A stretch of 44,790 bases of DNA from Phosphoribacter sp035448065 (GTDB lineage Bacteria; Actinomycetota; Actinomycetes; Actinomycetales; Dermatophilaceae), in NCBI GenBank assembly GCA_035448065.1, contig DAOTIG010000004.1, forward strand, positions 1 to 44,790. The letters run 5' to 3'. The position numbers and the translations under genes are program-made. The notes under the pieces are model-generated. The model saw nothing but the letters and a program-made list of their open reading frames with translations, had not been told where the DNA came from and ran no database searches. Shown here piece by piece: positions 1 to 9,141 of this stretch. Position 1 is the first letter of the stretch. Each line of letters begins with the position of its first letter.

Positions 1-685
1 GGGCGATGCCGCCGATGCCGCGCAGGACCCGCAAGCCCGCGACCGTATCGGCACCGAGCCCGATGAGCCGCCCGGACTGCTCGCGCTGCTCGGCCTGGCG
101 ACGCTGCAGTGGGCGCACGACGAAGGCGAGCAAGGACACCAGCACGGGCACGCCGATGAGCACGATGAGCCCGAGCGGCTGGCTCGCGCGGAGCAGGATG
201 ACCGCGACGACGACGTAGGAGACCACCGCGCCCGCGAAGCGGGCGCTGACGTCGTAGAGCCCGCCGAGGCGCATCGAGTCGGAGGCGACCGCCGCGACGA
301 CGTCGCCGGTGGGGGTGTCGCGAGGCAGTGCCTCGCCGGTGTCGGCCCCGTGCCAGCCGATGAGCTGCACCGAGCGGAAAGCCGCTCGCAGCCAGTTGGT
401 GACCGCCATGAGGTGCCGCAGCGCTCCCGCTGCCGCGGAGACCAGCGCGAGCCCGAGGAAGGCTGCGCACCACCGCCAGAGCGCGTCGCGATCGCCGGCA
501 ATCACTCCCTCGTCGATCGCCCGCGCCATGGTCGCCGGCAGCAGCGCCTGGCTCACCATCCAGATGACGCCGAGCGCGATCCCCCCGAGCAGGGTCGGCC
601 ATTGTCCCCGACCCACCCAGCCAATGAAGCGCCACGGGCTGGTGAGCACCGGGGTGCCGGGATGGTCGTAGGGGAGGGCGTGCAC
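1..685 (-). CDS. ABC exporter, transmembrane domain (partial)
   Basis: This is the N-terminal part of a type-1 ABC exporter whose ATPase domain would lie beyond the left edge of the window. The minus strand reads open from a GTG at 685, directly after an in-frame TGA (692-694), to base 1. About 228 residues are visible. They contain several hydrophobic helices: one near residues 30-50 around LLGGIALGVIWMVSQALL, one around AAFLGLALVSAAAGAL, and a pair around VVSYVVVAVILL and GLIVLIGVPVLVSLLAFVV. The stretch TPTGDVVAAVASDSMRLGG is the loop typical of ABC_membrane domains. The substrate cannot be told. No strong ribosome-binding site precedes the GTG. It diverges from the SURF1 gene across about 70 bp. 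Confidence 0.8.
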   Translation of the reverse strand, partial: MHALPYDHPGTPVLTSPWRFIGWVGRGQWPTLLGGIALGVIWMVSQALLPATMARAIDEGVIAGDRDALWRWCAAFLGLALVSAAAGALRHLMAVTNWLRAAFRSVQLIGWHGADTGEALPRDTPTGDVVAAVASDSMRLGGLYDVSARFAGAVVSYVVVAVILLRASQPLGLIVLIGVPVLVSLLAFVVRPLQRRQAEQREQSGRLIGLGADTVAGLRVLRGIGGIA

Positions 686-757
686 GAGGAGTCACGCTAG
701 TGCCGTGGCGTCGCACCCCTCGACCGCTTTATCGCCGCGCCGACATAGGCTGGTCGG

Positions 758-1552
758 GTGCTCCGGACCGCCTTGTCGCCTCGTTGGCTGGGGTGGCTCG
801 CCGCGGTCGTCGTCGTCTCGGCGCTCATGGTGTGGGCGGGGCTGTGGCAGCTGCGGGTCGCCCAGCAGGACTCCCAACAGCAGGCCCTTGACGAGGCCGC
901 GGCCCGCCCGGTCGTCGCGCTCGACACCGTGCTGCCGCCGCACACGGCCTTCCCGGACGACGGCTCCAACCGGATGGTCAGCGTCACCGGTCACTACGAG
1001 CCCGCCCGCACCGTCCTCGTCGTCGACCGCCGACTCGCGGGCCGCGCAGGCTATTGGGTGATCACGCCCTTCGTCGTCGAGCAGACCGGGGCGCGGGTGC
1101 CGGTGCTGCGCGGCTTCACCGCCTCACCCACGCCCCGCCTCGCCTCATCCGGTATGCCGCCCCGGCTCACCGTCGTGGGCTCGCTGGCGCCCACCGAGTC
1201 GCCCAGGACGACAGGCGCGCCGCTACCGACTGGTCAGGTCGGCTCGGTCGATGTCGGCGCCCTGCTCAACGTGTGGGGCGGCGAGGTCTACAACGGCTTC
1301 CTGTTCGCCGTGTCGGAGGACCCGTCCGTCGGCGACGTCGCAGCCACCGGCGCCACCGCCACCGACCCGGCGGCGCTCGAGCGGGTGCCGCCCCCCGCGC
1401 TGCCCACCGGGCTCACGTTGCGCAACGCGGCATACGCTCTGCAGTGGTGGGTCTTTGCGCTGTTCGCGGTGTGGATGTGGGGGAAGATGGTCCGCGACGA
1501 TCACCGGCGCCAGCAGGCGTCGGTGCCAGAGCCTGCAGGAGACCCCGCGTGA
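758..1552 (+). CDS. SURF1 family cytochrome oxidase assembly protein
   Basis: A 264-residue membrane protein of the SURF1 family, which helps assemble cytochrome c oxidase. It has the family layout: an N-terminal membrane helix (WLAAVVVVSALMVWAGLW, residues 12-29), a large extracytoplasmic domain with RMVSVTGHYEP, VLVVDRR and GYWVITPF, and a C-terminal helix (QWWVFALFAVWMWGKMV). The start is GTG 758. TAGGCT at 746-751 sits 6 nt upstream, so a leaderless transcript is likely. The stop overlaps the GTGA start of the next gene, which implies translational coupling. Confidence 0.9.
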   Translation: MLRTALSPRWLGWLAAVVVVSALMVWAGLWQLRVAQQDSQQQALDEAAARPVVALDTVLPPHTAFPDDGSNRMVSVTGHYEPARTVLVVDRRLAGRAGYWVITPFVVEQTGARVPVLRGFTASPTPRLASSGMPPRLTVVGSLAPTESPRTTGAPLPTGQVGSVDVGALLNVWGGEVYNGFLFAVSEDPSVGDVAATGATATDPAALERVPPPALPTGLTLRNAAYALQWWVFALFAVWMWGKMVRDDHRRQQASVPEPAGDPA

Positions 1553-1899
1553 GCATGTATCCGACCAACCTGGCCAAGCCGGCCCAGATCAAGCAGGCGT
1601 TCGGCATCTATCGGGTGCTCGCGCTGGTCGCCGGTGTCGCCCTGTTCGTCCTCATCGCCGAGATGGTGATGAAGTACGCGATGCATCAAGAGAACTGGCT
1701 CACCCAGAACTGGTCGTACATCCACGGCTTCATCTACATGGCCTATGCCGCGGGCATCGCCAACCTCGGCACCAAGATCGCCTGGCCGATCAAGCGGATC
1801 GTCCTGCACCTGCTGTCCGGCTTCGTGCCGCTCGCGCCGTTCATCGCCGAGCGGCGGGTGAGCTCGGAGGTCGTGGGCCTGCTTGCCCGCGTCTACTAG
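1549..1899 (+). CDS. DUF3817 membrane protein
   Basis: A small (116 aa) integral membrane protein of the actinobacterial DUF3817 family, function unknown. After the YPTNLAKPAQIKQAFGIYR start typical of the family come three hydrophobic segments: VLALVAGVALFVLIAEMV, the HGFIYMAYAAGIANLG region and IVLHLLSGFVPLAPFIAE. The GTG start overlaps the SURF1 stop by 4 nt (GTGA). An in-frame ATG at 1555 is the alternative. It sits directly before guaA, the usual order in related genomes as far as I recall. Confidence 0.85.
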   Translation: MSMYPTNLAKPAQIKQAFGIYRVLALVAGVALFVLIAEMVMKYAMHQENWLTQNWSYIHGFIYMAYAAGIANLGTKIAWPIKRIVLHLLSGFVPLAPFIAERRVSSEVVGLLARVY

Positions 1900-1926
1900 G
1901 TTCACGCGGTCTACTAGATTCACCGT
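1891..1926 (+). repeat. 18-bp tandem duplication before guaA
   Basis: Two adjacent units (1891-1908 and 1909-1926) share GTCTACTAG-R-TTCAC. The first holds the last codons and stop of the DUF3817 gene. The second forms the sequence before guaA and contains TAGATT (1915-1920), a likely -10 element 6 nt before the guaA GTG. The duplication may therefore have created or doubled the guaA promoter. Confidence 0.6.
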
Positions 1927-3507
<1,581 letters not shown>

Positions 3508-3579
3508 CCAGCCCGGGGTGAGGGGCGCGGAGTCAGCGCGAGGTCCTGGCGCGAGGTGCTGGGCGGCCGCGGCATACCC

Positions 3580-3603
3580 CGTGGAAACGCATGCGTTTCC
3601 ACG
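3580..3603. terminator. 24-bp perfect palindrome between convergent genes
   Basis: The centre is GGAAACGCATGCGTTTCC, flanked by CGT and ACG, giving a perfect 24-bp dyad. As RNA it would form a 10-bp stem with a CAUG loop. It lies between the 3' ends of guaA and the minus-strand gene at 3651-4157, so a shared two-way terminator is the likeliest role, although no T-run follows. The core also resembles LacI-family operators, which is less likely at this position. Confidence 0.5.
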
Positions 3604-3650
3604 CGGGCACCCGCAGGTCGGACCCAGGCAGTCGGACCCAGGCGACGGGC

Positions 3651-4157
3651 TCAGCGGGACAGCAGCGAGGCCATGAGGGGCAGCACGATGGCGAACGCGA
3701 AGATGACCGCGAGGATGCCGACGAACACGCCGACCCCCTTGCGCGATTGCTTGACCGGACCCATCGAGCCGTCCTGGAACTGGGTCATCGGGGCGGCATA
3801 CCAGACGTCTGCCACCTGCCCAGGCCCCAGATCGACGGTGTATGCCGCGTGGCCGTAGGTGCGCATCCACTGTGCCTTCGCCTCGACGACGCACCGGCCG
3901 GGGTAGACGGGGATGAGGTTCTCGCCGTAGGACGCCGGAACGGGGTGGCCGTTGATGGTGACCGTCGGCGTGAGCATGCTCGAGGTCCAGATCGAGCCCT
4001 GCACGTGCAGCCGGATGTGCGCGAGCGGCTGCTGCGGGTACGGCTGCTGCTGGGCGTATGGCTGCTGTTGCGGATAGGCCTGTTGCGGATAGCCCTGCTG
4101 CGGCAAGGGCTGCTGCGGCGGGTAGGGCTGGTACGGCTGGCCGGGTCCCTGGGTCAT
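3651..4157 (-). CDS. Pro/Gln-rich protein with C-terminal membrane helix
   Basis: A 168-residue protein, family not recognised. Residues 1-45 are a low-complexity tract of repeating PQQ, YPQQ and PYPQQ units. A globular segment follows (HIRLHVQGSIWTSSMLTP through GRCVVEAKAQWM), and a single hydrophobic helix lies near the C-terminus (VGVFVGILAVIFAFAIVLPL). It has no signal peptide, so it is probably tail-anchored with the repeat domain in the cytoplasm. The ATG at 4157 was chosen because the Gln-rich tract starts there; the frame stays open further upstream but lacks such character. It diverges from murT with 67 bp between starts. Confidence 0.75.
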   Translation of the reverse strand: MTQGPGQPYQPYPPQQPLPQQGYPQQAYPQQQPYAQQQPYPQQPLAHIRLHVQGSIWTSSMLTPTVTINGHPVPASYGENLIPVYPGRCVVEAKAQWMRTYGHAAYTVDLGPGQVADVWYAAPMTQFQDGSMGPVKQSRKGVGVFVGILAVIFAFAIVLPLMASLLSR

Positions 4158-4224
4158 GACCGAAGGGTAGCCCGCGGTCGTCGGTGGCATGACGGTGCCA
4201 GCCGCGGAGGCTAGGGTTTGGGGC

Positions 4225-5523
4225 GTGCTCCGGACCACCGCCGCGATCCTCGCCGGCAAGGCCACCCGGTATGCCGCCCGCCTCCGCGGAGGCGGATCGG
4301 CCGCTCCCGGCCTGGTGGCCGAGCGGATCGACCCACGACTGCTCGCGCACACCCTGTCCTCCCTGCCACTCGGCGTCGTCGTCGTCTCCGGCACGAACGG
4401 CAAGACGACGACGACCAAGATGCTCGCCGCGATCGTCCGCGCACACGGCATCCGGGTCTTCACCAACCCGACCGGCAGCAACTTCACCCGTGGCGTGATC
4501 TCGGCGATGCTGCCCGAGGTCTCCCCGACCGGTCGGCTGGCCGCCGACGTCGCAATCCTCGAGCTCGACGAGTGGCACGCGCTGCAGTTCGCCAAGGTCG
4601 TCACGCCCACGCACGCCCTGCTGCTCAACGTCGCCCGCGACCAGCTCGACCGCTTCGCCGAGATCGACACGACCGCCAGGCTGCTCGCCACCCTGGCCGC
4701 AGCCACCTCGAGCAGCGTCGTGCTCAACCGGGACGACGCCTTCGTGGCGCGGATCGCGGCCGGCCTGCCCGACGGCGTCGAGGTCCGCTACTTCGGCGTC
4801 GACCCGCTCGCCACCGACGTCCCTGCGCTGCACGAGGCCGACGTCCGCTTCGGCGACGAGCTCGTCGTGCCCGACCCGACCCCGCGGGACGGTCTGCTGC
4901 ACCCGCAGGACGCCCGCGACTTCGAGATCCGCTTCGGCGAGCAGGCGGTCGGCCCGGTCCGGCTGCATCAGCGCGGGCTGGCCGCGATGATCAACGCGAC
5001 CGCCGCCACCACGGCCGCCCAGGCCCTGCTCGGCCGCGACTTCCGCCCCGAGGCGGCGATCGAGGCGCTGCGTGCCGTGCGCCCGCCCTTCGGTCGCGGC
5101 GAGGTCATCGTCGTCGACGGCCAGCCGCTCGAGCTCGTCCTCGTCAAGAACCCGGCCGGCTTCACCGTCGCCCTCGGCACCTACGGCGCCGAGCCGGTGC
5201 CGACGATGATCGCGATCAACGACGACTACGCCGACGGACAGGACGTGTCCTGGCTCTACGACGTGTCCTTCGAGTCGCTGCGCTCGCAGGGGGTCGCGAT
5301 GTGCAGCGGCGTGCGCGGCTACGACATGGCGCTACGGCTGTCCTACGACGACGTCCCCGTCGACGCGGTCGAGCTCGACCTGCAGGCCGCGCTCGACCGG
5401 TTCACCGCGGCATACCCGGGGTCGCCGAAGCGGCTCTTCTGCACCTACACGGCGATGATGAGCCTGCGGCGCACCCTGGCGGCGCGGCACGGGCTGGCCC
5501 AGTTCGGCGAGGAGGACGCATGA
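4225..5523 (+). CDS. murT: Lipid II isoglutaminyl synthase, MurT subunit
   Basis: The ATP-using Mur-ligase-like subunit that, with GatD, amidates the D-glutamate of lipid II. At 432 residues it has the P-loop VVSGTNGKTTTTKML near residue 55, NPTGSNFTRG, the central domain and a C-terminal DUF1727 domain with LVLVKNPAGF. The Cys4 zinc ribbon known from staphylococcal and pneumococcal MurT is absent: only two cysteines are present (in AMCSGV and LFCTY), not paired. GTG 4225 follows TAGGGT (4212-4217) by 7 nt, so it looks leaderless. The stop overlaps the gatD start (ATGA). Confidence 0.93.
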   Translation: MLRTTAAILAGKATRYAARLRGGGSAAPGLVAERIDPRLLAHTLSSLPLGVVVVSGTNGKTTTTKMLAAIVRAHGIRVFTNPTGSNFTRGVISAMLPEVSPTGRLAADVAILELDEWHALQFAKVVTPTHALLLNVARDQLDRFAEIDTTARLLATLAAATSSSVVLNRDDAFVARIAAGLPDGVEVRYFGVDPLATDVPALHEADVRFGDELVVPDPTPRDGLLHPQDARDFEIRFGEQAVGPVRLHQRGLAAMINATAATTAAQALLGRDFRPEAAIEALRAVRPPFGRGEVIVVDGQPLELVLVKNPAGFTVALGTYGAEPVPTMIAINDDYADGQDVSWLYDVSFESLRSQGVAMCSGVRGYDMALRLSYDDVPVDAVELDLQAALDRFTAAYPGSPKRLFCTYTAMMSLRRTLAARHGLAQFGEEDA

Positions 5524-6290
5524 GTATGCCGCGTGCGCACCTGCGTCCCACCGGCCCGAGCAAGGGCGCGGTGCACCTCGTCCACCTCTATCCCCGTGAG
5601 ATGTCGATCTACGGCGACCTCGGCAACACCCGCTGCCTCGCCGCCCGGATCGTGCGACACGGATACGAGTGCGTTGTGCACGACCACCACCCGGGCGCCG
5701 ACTTCCCCGAGCAGGCCCACCTGCTGATGGGCGGCGGCGGGCAGGACTCGGGCCAGTCGCGGGTCGAGGCCGACCTCGAGGCGATCGCCGGTCGGCTGCG
5801 CGCGCTCGCGGGCGACGGGGTGCCGATGCTCATGATCTGCGGGATGTACCAGATGTTCGGGCACGCCTTCATCACGCACGACGGCGTCGAGCTGCCCGGC
5901 CTCGGCATCCTCGACGTGACGACCCGCGGACAGTCCACCCGGATGATCGGCGGCATCGTCCTCGACACCGACTTCGGCGAGGTCGTCGGCTTCGAGAACC
6001 ACTCGGGCGCAACGGTTCTCGGTACTGGGCAGGCACCCTTCGGGCGAGTCAGGGCCGGCCACGGCAACAACGGCACCGACGGCACCGAGGGCGCCCGCAC
6101 GGCCAACGTCATCGGCTGCTACGTCCACGGCCCGATCCTGCCGGCCAACCCCGCCGTCGCCGACGGGCTCATCGCGGCGGCGGTGGAGCGGGCCACCGGC
6201 CGCGCCTTCGAGCCCGCCCAGCTCGACGACGCGCTCGCCACGCAGGCCCGCACCCGTCAGATCGCCCGGCTGCTGCGCGCCGGCGCGTGA
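5520..6290 (+). CDS. gatD: Lipid II isoglutaminyl synthase, GatD glutaminase subunit
   Basis: The glutamine amidotransferase partner of MurT, which supplies ammonia for lipid II amidation. Its 256 residues include the class I amidotransferase nucleophile Cys107 (LMICGMYQMFG), the catalytic His in GCYVHGPILPANP near residue 203, and the family motif YPREMSIYGDLGNTRCL with its conserved Asp. ATG 5520 overlaps the murT stop by 4 nt, so the two subunits are translationally coupled. An inverted pair of the window's iterated oligomer begins 40 nt after the stop and may act as terminator. Confidence 0.95.
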   Translation: MSMPRAHLRPTGPSKGAVHLVHLYPREMSIYGDLGNTRCLAARIVRHGYECVVHDHHPGADFPEQAHLLMGGGGQDSGQSRVEADLEAIAGRLRALAGDGVPMLMICGMYQMFGHAFITHDGVELPGLGILDVTTRGQSTRMIGGIVLDTDFGEVVGFENHSGATVLGTGQAPFGRVRAGHGNNGTDGTEGARTANVIGCYVHGPILPANPAVADGLIAAAVERATGRAFEPAQLDDALATQARTRQIARLLRAGA

Positions 6291-6329
6291 GGGACGACCG
6301 GGAACACGTTCGCCCGGGCGGCCGTTGCA

Positions 6330-6358
6330 CGGCATACTGGATGCTCTTGGGTATGCCG
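6330..6358. repeat. Inverted pair of the iterated GTATGCCG oligomer
   Basis: CGGCATAC (6330-6337) and GTATGCCG (6351-6358) face each other across 13 nt, giving an 8-bp hairpin between gatD and tmRNA. It could end gatD transcription. Confidence 0.55.
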
Positions 6359-6386
6359 CGTGCGCGCCGCACGAGCATCCCGCACC

Positions 6387-6392
6387 TTGACA
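6387..6392 (+). promoter_or_regulatory. Candidate -35 element of tmRNA
   Basis: A perfect TTGACA sits 33-38 nt before the mature tmRNA 5' end, the expected -35 position. No matching TANNNT -10 is evident in 6405-6420, so the promoter is only partly supported. Confidence 0.4.
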
Positions 6393-6424
6393 GCTGCACA
6401 GCGTGACGTGGCCCGCACCCCCTT

Positions 6425-6792
6425 GGGGGTGATCGGTTTCGACGGTGGTCGTCATCGCCGGAGAAGCGGGCCGAGGACGCACGGTTATCTCGATAACGAT
6501 CCGTGCAATCCAATAGGTGCCAACGCAAAGCGCACCGACTTCGCCCTCGCCGCCTGAGCGAGCCCCGAAGTCCGTCAGCCTGAGCTAGCTTCCGACTCAG
6601 TGCCTGGCGTCAGCTAGGAGGCTCACCGTGCCGTCATGTCGGGGGGCGGCACGGGACATCAACTCGACTGGGTCTGTCAGGGAACGTGTGCGCGCGAGCC
6701 CTGGGACCGAGCAACCTCCATAGCGCACTGCGCCCGGAGAAGTCCGGCCATCACGTCATCGGACGCGGGTTCGATTCCCGCCACCTCCACCA
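6425..6792 (+). ncRNA. ssrA: tmRNA
   Basis: Transfer-messenger RNA rescues stalled ribosomes and tags the unfinished peptide for proteolysis. The 5' GGGGGTG (6425-6431) pairs with CACCTCC (6782-6788), followed by A and an encoded CCA (6790-6792). The 5' segment GATCGGTTTCGACGGT is the conserved tmRNA start, and GGTTCGATTCCCGCC near the 3' end is the T-arm. The tag frame starts at GCC 6519 and reads ANAKRTDFALAA, then TGA (6555-6557). The ALAA end is the usual protease signal. The 368-nt length is normal. smpB is not in this window. Confidence 0.97.
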
Positions 6793-6854
6793 GACTGGTG
6801 GTGCCACGTCACGCTGTGCGGCTCTCGAGCCGAAACCCAGCCCGCCCAGAGGGT

Positions 6855-6876
6855 AGGTCGCGCGAGTGGTGACCTG
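6855..6876 (+). repeat. Solo copy of the 21-bp GGTCGCGCGAG repeat
   Basis: GGTCGCGCGAGTGGTGACC plus TG, identical to the core repeated near 24.9 and 26.0 kb. This copy sits 63 bp beyond the tmRNA 3' end, before the convergent YccF gene. Confidence 0.8.
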
Positions 6877-6881
6877 GCCGG

Positions 6882-7289
6882 TCAGACCGTGACCGTGCGC
6901 CCGACTGCCCGCGCGTAGTCGACGGGCACGATCTCCTTGCCCATCGGCACGAGCGATACCGGGATGAGCTTGAGGTTGGCCAGCGCGAGCGGGATCCCGA
7001 TGATCGTGATCGCCTGCGCAAACGCCGTCGTCACGTGTCCGAGGGCGAGCCACCAGCCGAAGAGCAGGATCCACACGACATTGCCGACGGTCGACGCCGC
7101 GCCCTTGTCCGGCGCGTCGACGACGGTGCGGCCGAAGGGCCACAGCGCGAAGCTCGCCATCCGGAAGGACGCGATGCCCCACGGGATGGTGACGATGAGC
7201 AGGCAGGCGAGGACGCCCGCGAGCAGGTAGGTCAGCGACAGCCAGAAGCCCGCGAAGACGACCCAGATGAGATTGAGGACGAAGCGCAT
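6882..7289 (-). CDS. YccF family inner-membrane protein
   Basis: A 135-residue membrane protein of the YccF family, function unknown. It has two copies of the YccF-type segment, with hydrophobic stretches FVLNLIWVVFAGFWLSLTYLLAG, LACLLIVTIPWGIASFRMA and VVWILLFGWWLALGHVTTAFAQAITIIGIPLALANL. The repeated IPWG/IPLA and FALWPFGR elements are family hallmarks. ATG at 7289 was chosen because the first helix begins right after it. Reading further upstream adds only an Arg/Pro-rich tail that looks non-coding. Confidence 0.88.
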   Translation of the reverse strand: MRFVLNLIWVVFAGFWLSLTYLLAGVLACLLIVTIPWGIASFRMASFALWPFGRTVVDAPDKGAASTVGNVVWILLFGWWLALGHVTTAFAQAITIIGIPLALANLKLIPVSLVPMGKEIVPVDYARAVGRTVTV

Positions 7290-7344
7290 GTGACTGCCTG
7301 CCGTGTGCTGCGAGTGAGGAACGCCGAGTGGTATGCCGCGTGGC

Positions 7345-7824
7345 TCAGGCCGACGTGCTGGCGCCCTGCGGCTGGTCGGCCGTGTCGGCGTTCGACGACT
7401 CGGCGGCCTCGCTCTTGCCGCACCCGCAGCCGCCACAGCCGCACCCGCCGCCGCTGCTGGTCTGGGCCTGCGCCTCGGCCATCCGCCGACGCACCTCGTC
7501 CATGTCCAGGCCCTTGACCTGGGTGACGACGCTGTCGAAGTCCTTGGCGCTCAAGGCGCCCGGCTGGGCGAAGACGAGGATCCCCTCGCGGAAGGCCATC
7601 ACTGTGGGGATGGAGGTGATGTCGAGGGCACCGGCGAGCGCCTGCTCGGCGTCGGTGTCGACCTTGCCGAAGATCGCGTCGGGGTGCTGCTCGCTGGCCT
7701 TCTCGAAGATCGGCCCGAAGCCGCGGCACGGCGGGCACCAGGTCGCCCAGAAGTCGACGAAGACGATGTCGTTGTCGAGGACGGTGCGTTCGAAGGTGGC
7801 TGTCGTCAGCTCGGTCGTGGCCAT
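7345..7824 (-). CDS. Thioredoxin-fold protein with CPPC site and Cys-rich tail
   Basis: A 159-residue cytosolic thioredoxin-like protein. The fold spans residues 1-105: VFVDFWATWC-PPC with Cys30 and Cys33, and the cis-proline in SIPTVMAF. The active site is CPPC rather than the CGPC of classic thioredoxins. After the domain comes a flexible tail with four closely spaced cysteines (128, 130, 133, 135) in GGGCGCGGCGCG, which could bind metal or act as a second redox site. No signal peptide is present. It is encoded downstream of the SIMPL gene on the same strand. Confidence 0.88.
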   Translation of the reverse strand: MATTELTTATFERTVLDNDIVFVDFWATWCPPCRGFGPIFEKASEQHPDAIFGKVDTDAEQALAGALDITSIPTVMAFREGILVFAQPGALSAKDFDSVVTQVKGLDMDEVRRRMAEAQAQTSSGGGCGCGGCGCGKSEAAESSNADTADQPQGASTSA

Positions 7825-7860
7825 GTTCGGCCCAACGAGCCGGGCCGCCGAATCATTCCG

Positions 7861-8565
7861 TCACTCGGTCGGGTCCAGCGCCCAGGCGACCGTGACCGAG
7901 GCGGACACGGCGTGCTCGCCCGCCTCGACCGGCATCCCTCCGGCCGAGTCGGCGGCCATCGCCATCATCCGCCCGCCGTAGGCCGGGGTCGGCGGCGACC
8001 AGCCGCCGCCACTCTCGACGAGCGCGAGGACCCGGCCGAGCCGGGCGCCGGACAGCGCGGCATACTGCTGCGCCTTGGCCAGGGCGTCGGCGAAGGCTGC
8101 CTCCCGCGCGGCGACCTGCAGGGGCGCCCGGTCGGCGAGGTCCAGGGTGATCCCGTCGATGACCAGCCGGTTGCCGGCCGCGGCGGCCACCGCGTCGACG
8201 AGGCCGTTGAGGCTCTCGAGCCGGCGCACCGTCAACGACAGCTGGTGGTATGCCGTGTAGCCGACGACCCGGGTGCCGTCACGGTCCCAGCGCGGCTGCA
8301 CCGAGGCGCTCGTCGAGGCGAGGTCGCGGTCGGCGAGGCCGTGCTCGCGGGCTGCCGTCGTCACCGCACGCACCGTCTCGTTGGCGCTCGACAGCGCCCC
8401 GGCAACCCCGTCGGCGTCAGCGCGGATGCCCAGGCTCACCCGCACGACGTCCGGGGTGGCGCTCGCCGTGCCGGTGCCGGTGACCTCGACCCGGGCCGGC
8501 CTGGGTCCACGGGGGCCGCCGGGCCGGTGGGAGTGGTCGTCGCGAGGGCTGGCGTCGCTGGTCAT
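7861..8565 (-). CDS. SIMPL (DUF541) domain protein
   Basis: A 234-residue protein of the SIMPL/DUF541 family, biochemical role unknown. VEVTGTGTASATPDVVRVSLGI, then the long repeat of helices and strands ending EHAVSASVTVAWAL, are the family's first and last strands. Most relatives are exported, but here residues 1-30 are polar and Pro-rich with no signal peptide, so a cytosolic location is suggested. ATG 8565 was chosen over GTG 8574 because TACAGT (8573-8578 on this strand) lies 7 nt before it, matching the leaderless pattern of the window. Confidence 0.85.
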   Translation of the reverse strand: MTSDASPRDDHSHRPGGPRGPRPARVEVTGTGTASATPDVVRVSLGIRADADGVAGALSSANETVRAVTTAAREHGLADRDLASTSASVQPRWDRDGTRVVGYTAYHQLSLTVRRLESLNGLVDAVAAAAGNRLVIDGITLDLADRAPLQVAAREAAFADALAKAQQYAALSGARLGRVLALVESGGGWSPPTPAYGGRMMAMAADSAGGMPVEAGEHAVSASVTVAWALDPTE

Positions 8566-8614
8566 GGCGGTCACTGTAGAGCGGTTGGGCCGCCGCAGCT
8601 CGTAGTGTCGCGGT

Positions 8615-8992
8615 ATGCCGTTCGTCGTGAGCCGCCGCGGGCGAGCACCCGGGCTTGGCTCCCCGGCCGGGCGCCTCGTCGTCTGGACGGTGGTCGCCGT
8701 CCACCTCGTCGCTCTCTACTGGCCGCGGGTGGAGGTGCCGCTCGACGTGCCGGCATTGAGCGACAAGGTCGCTCATCTGCTCCTCTTCGGCGTGCCCGTT
8801 GCGCTGGCCATGGCCGCGCTGCGGCGACCCTGGCCTGTGGTGGGTCTGCTCGCCGTCCATGCCCCGGTCAGTGAGTGGCTCCAGGCGACGCTGCTGCCGG
8901 GGCGATCAGGAGACTGGCGGGACGCGGTGGCCGATCTGGTCGGAGTCGCGGTGGGGGTGCTCGTGGGCTGGTGGGTGCGGCGACGCTGGTAG
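8615..8992 (+). CDS. VanZ-like membrane protein
   Basis: A 125-residue VanZ-family protein with four hydrophobic stretches: LVVWTVVAVHLVALYW, VAHLLLFGVPVALAMAAL, PVVGLLAVHAPVSEWLQ and AVADLVGVAVGVLVGWWV. The conserved DKVAHLLLFG and D-x-x-D-xx-A-D pattern (GDWRDAVADLVG) fit the family. Its exact function is unknown; the name comes from a teicoplanin resistance gene. TAGTGT (8603-8608) sits 6 nt before ATG 8615, and the start codon itself lies inside GGTATGCCG, the iterated oligomer. Confidence 0.85.
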   Translation: MPFVVSRRGRAPGLGSPAGRLVVWTVVAVHLVALYWPRVEVPLDVPALSDKVAHLLLFGVPVALAMAALRRPWPVVGLLAVHAPVSEWLQATLLPGRSGDWRDAVADLVGVAVGVLVGWWVRRRW

Positions 8993-8995
8993 ACT
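8990..8995 (+). promoter_or_regulatory. Candidate -10 of the DEAD-box helicase gene
   Basis: TAGACT overlaps the VanZ stop codon. If used, transcription would start near 9002 and leave a leader of about 140 nt. Confidence 0.4.
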
Positions 8996-9001
8996 TGGGT
9001 G

Positions 9002-9141
9002 TTCGCCGGGCACCTCCGGCGCCATCATGGGCGCGATGTCAGCGCCTGAGGCTCGTCTACCAGCGGTCACTCATCGGCAGCGCGGCTGCACTCGTGGCTC
9101 GAGACGTGTCTACTCGAGCTCCGAAGAGAGTTGATCCAGTC
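9002..9141 (+). other. Long untranslated leader of the helicase gene
   Basis: About 140 nt separate the candidate start point from ATG 9142, in a window where many genes appear leaderless. CGCCGG/CCGGCG can form a hairpin near 9004-9021. Long structured leaders are typical of cold-induced RNA helicase genes, so regulation here is plausible but unproven. Confidence 0.35.

Noticed and set aside
8875..9141. Upstream extension of the helicase reading frame
   Set aside because: The frame is open but overlaps VanZ and reads Arg/Gly noise. ATG 9142 has a plausible ribosome-binding site and a family-like start.
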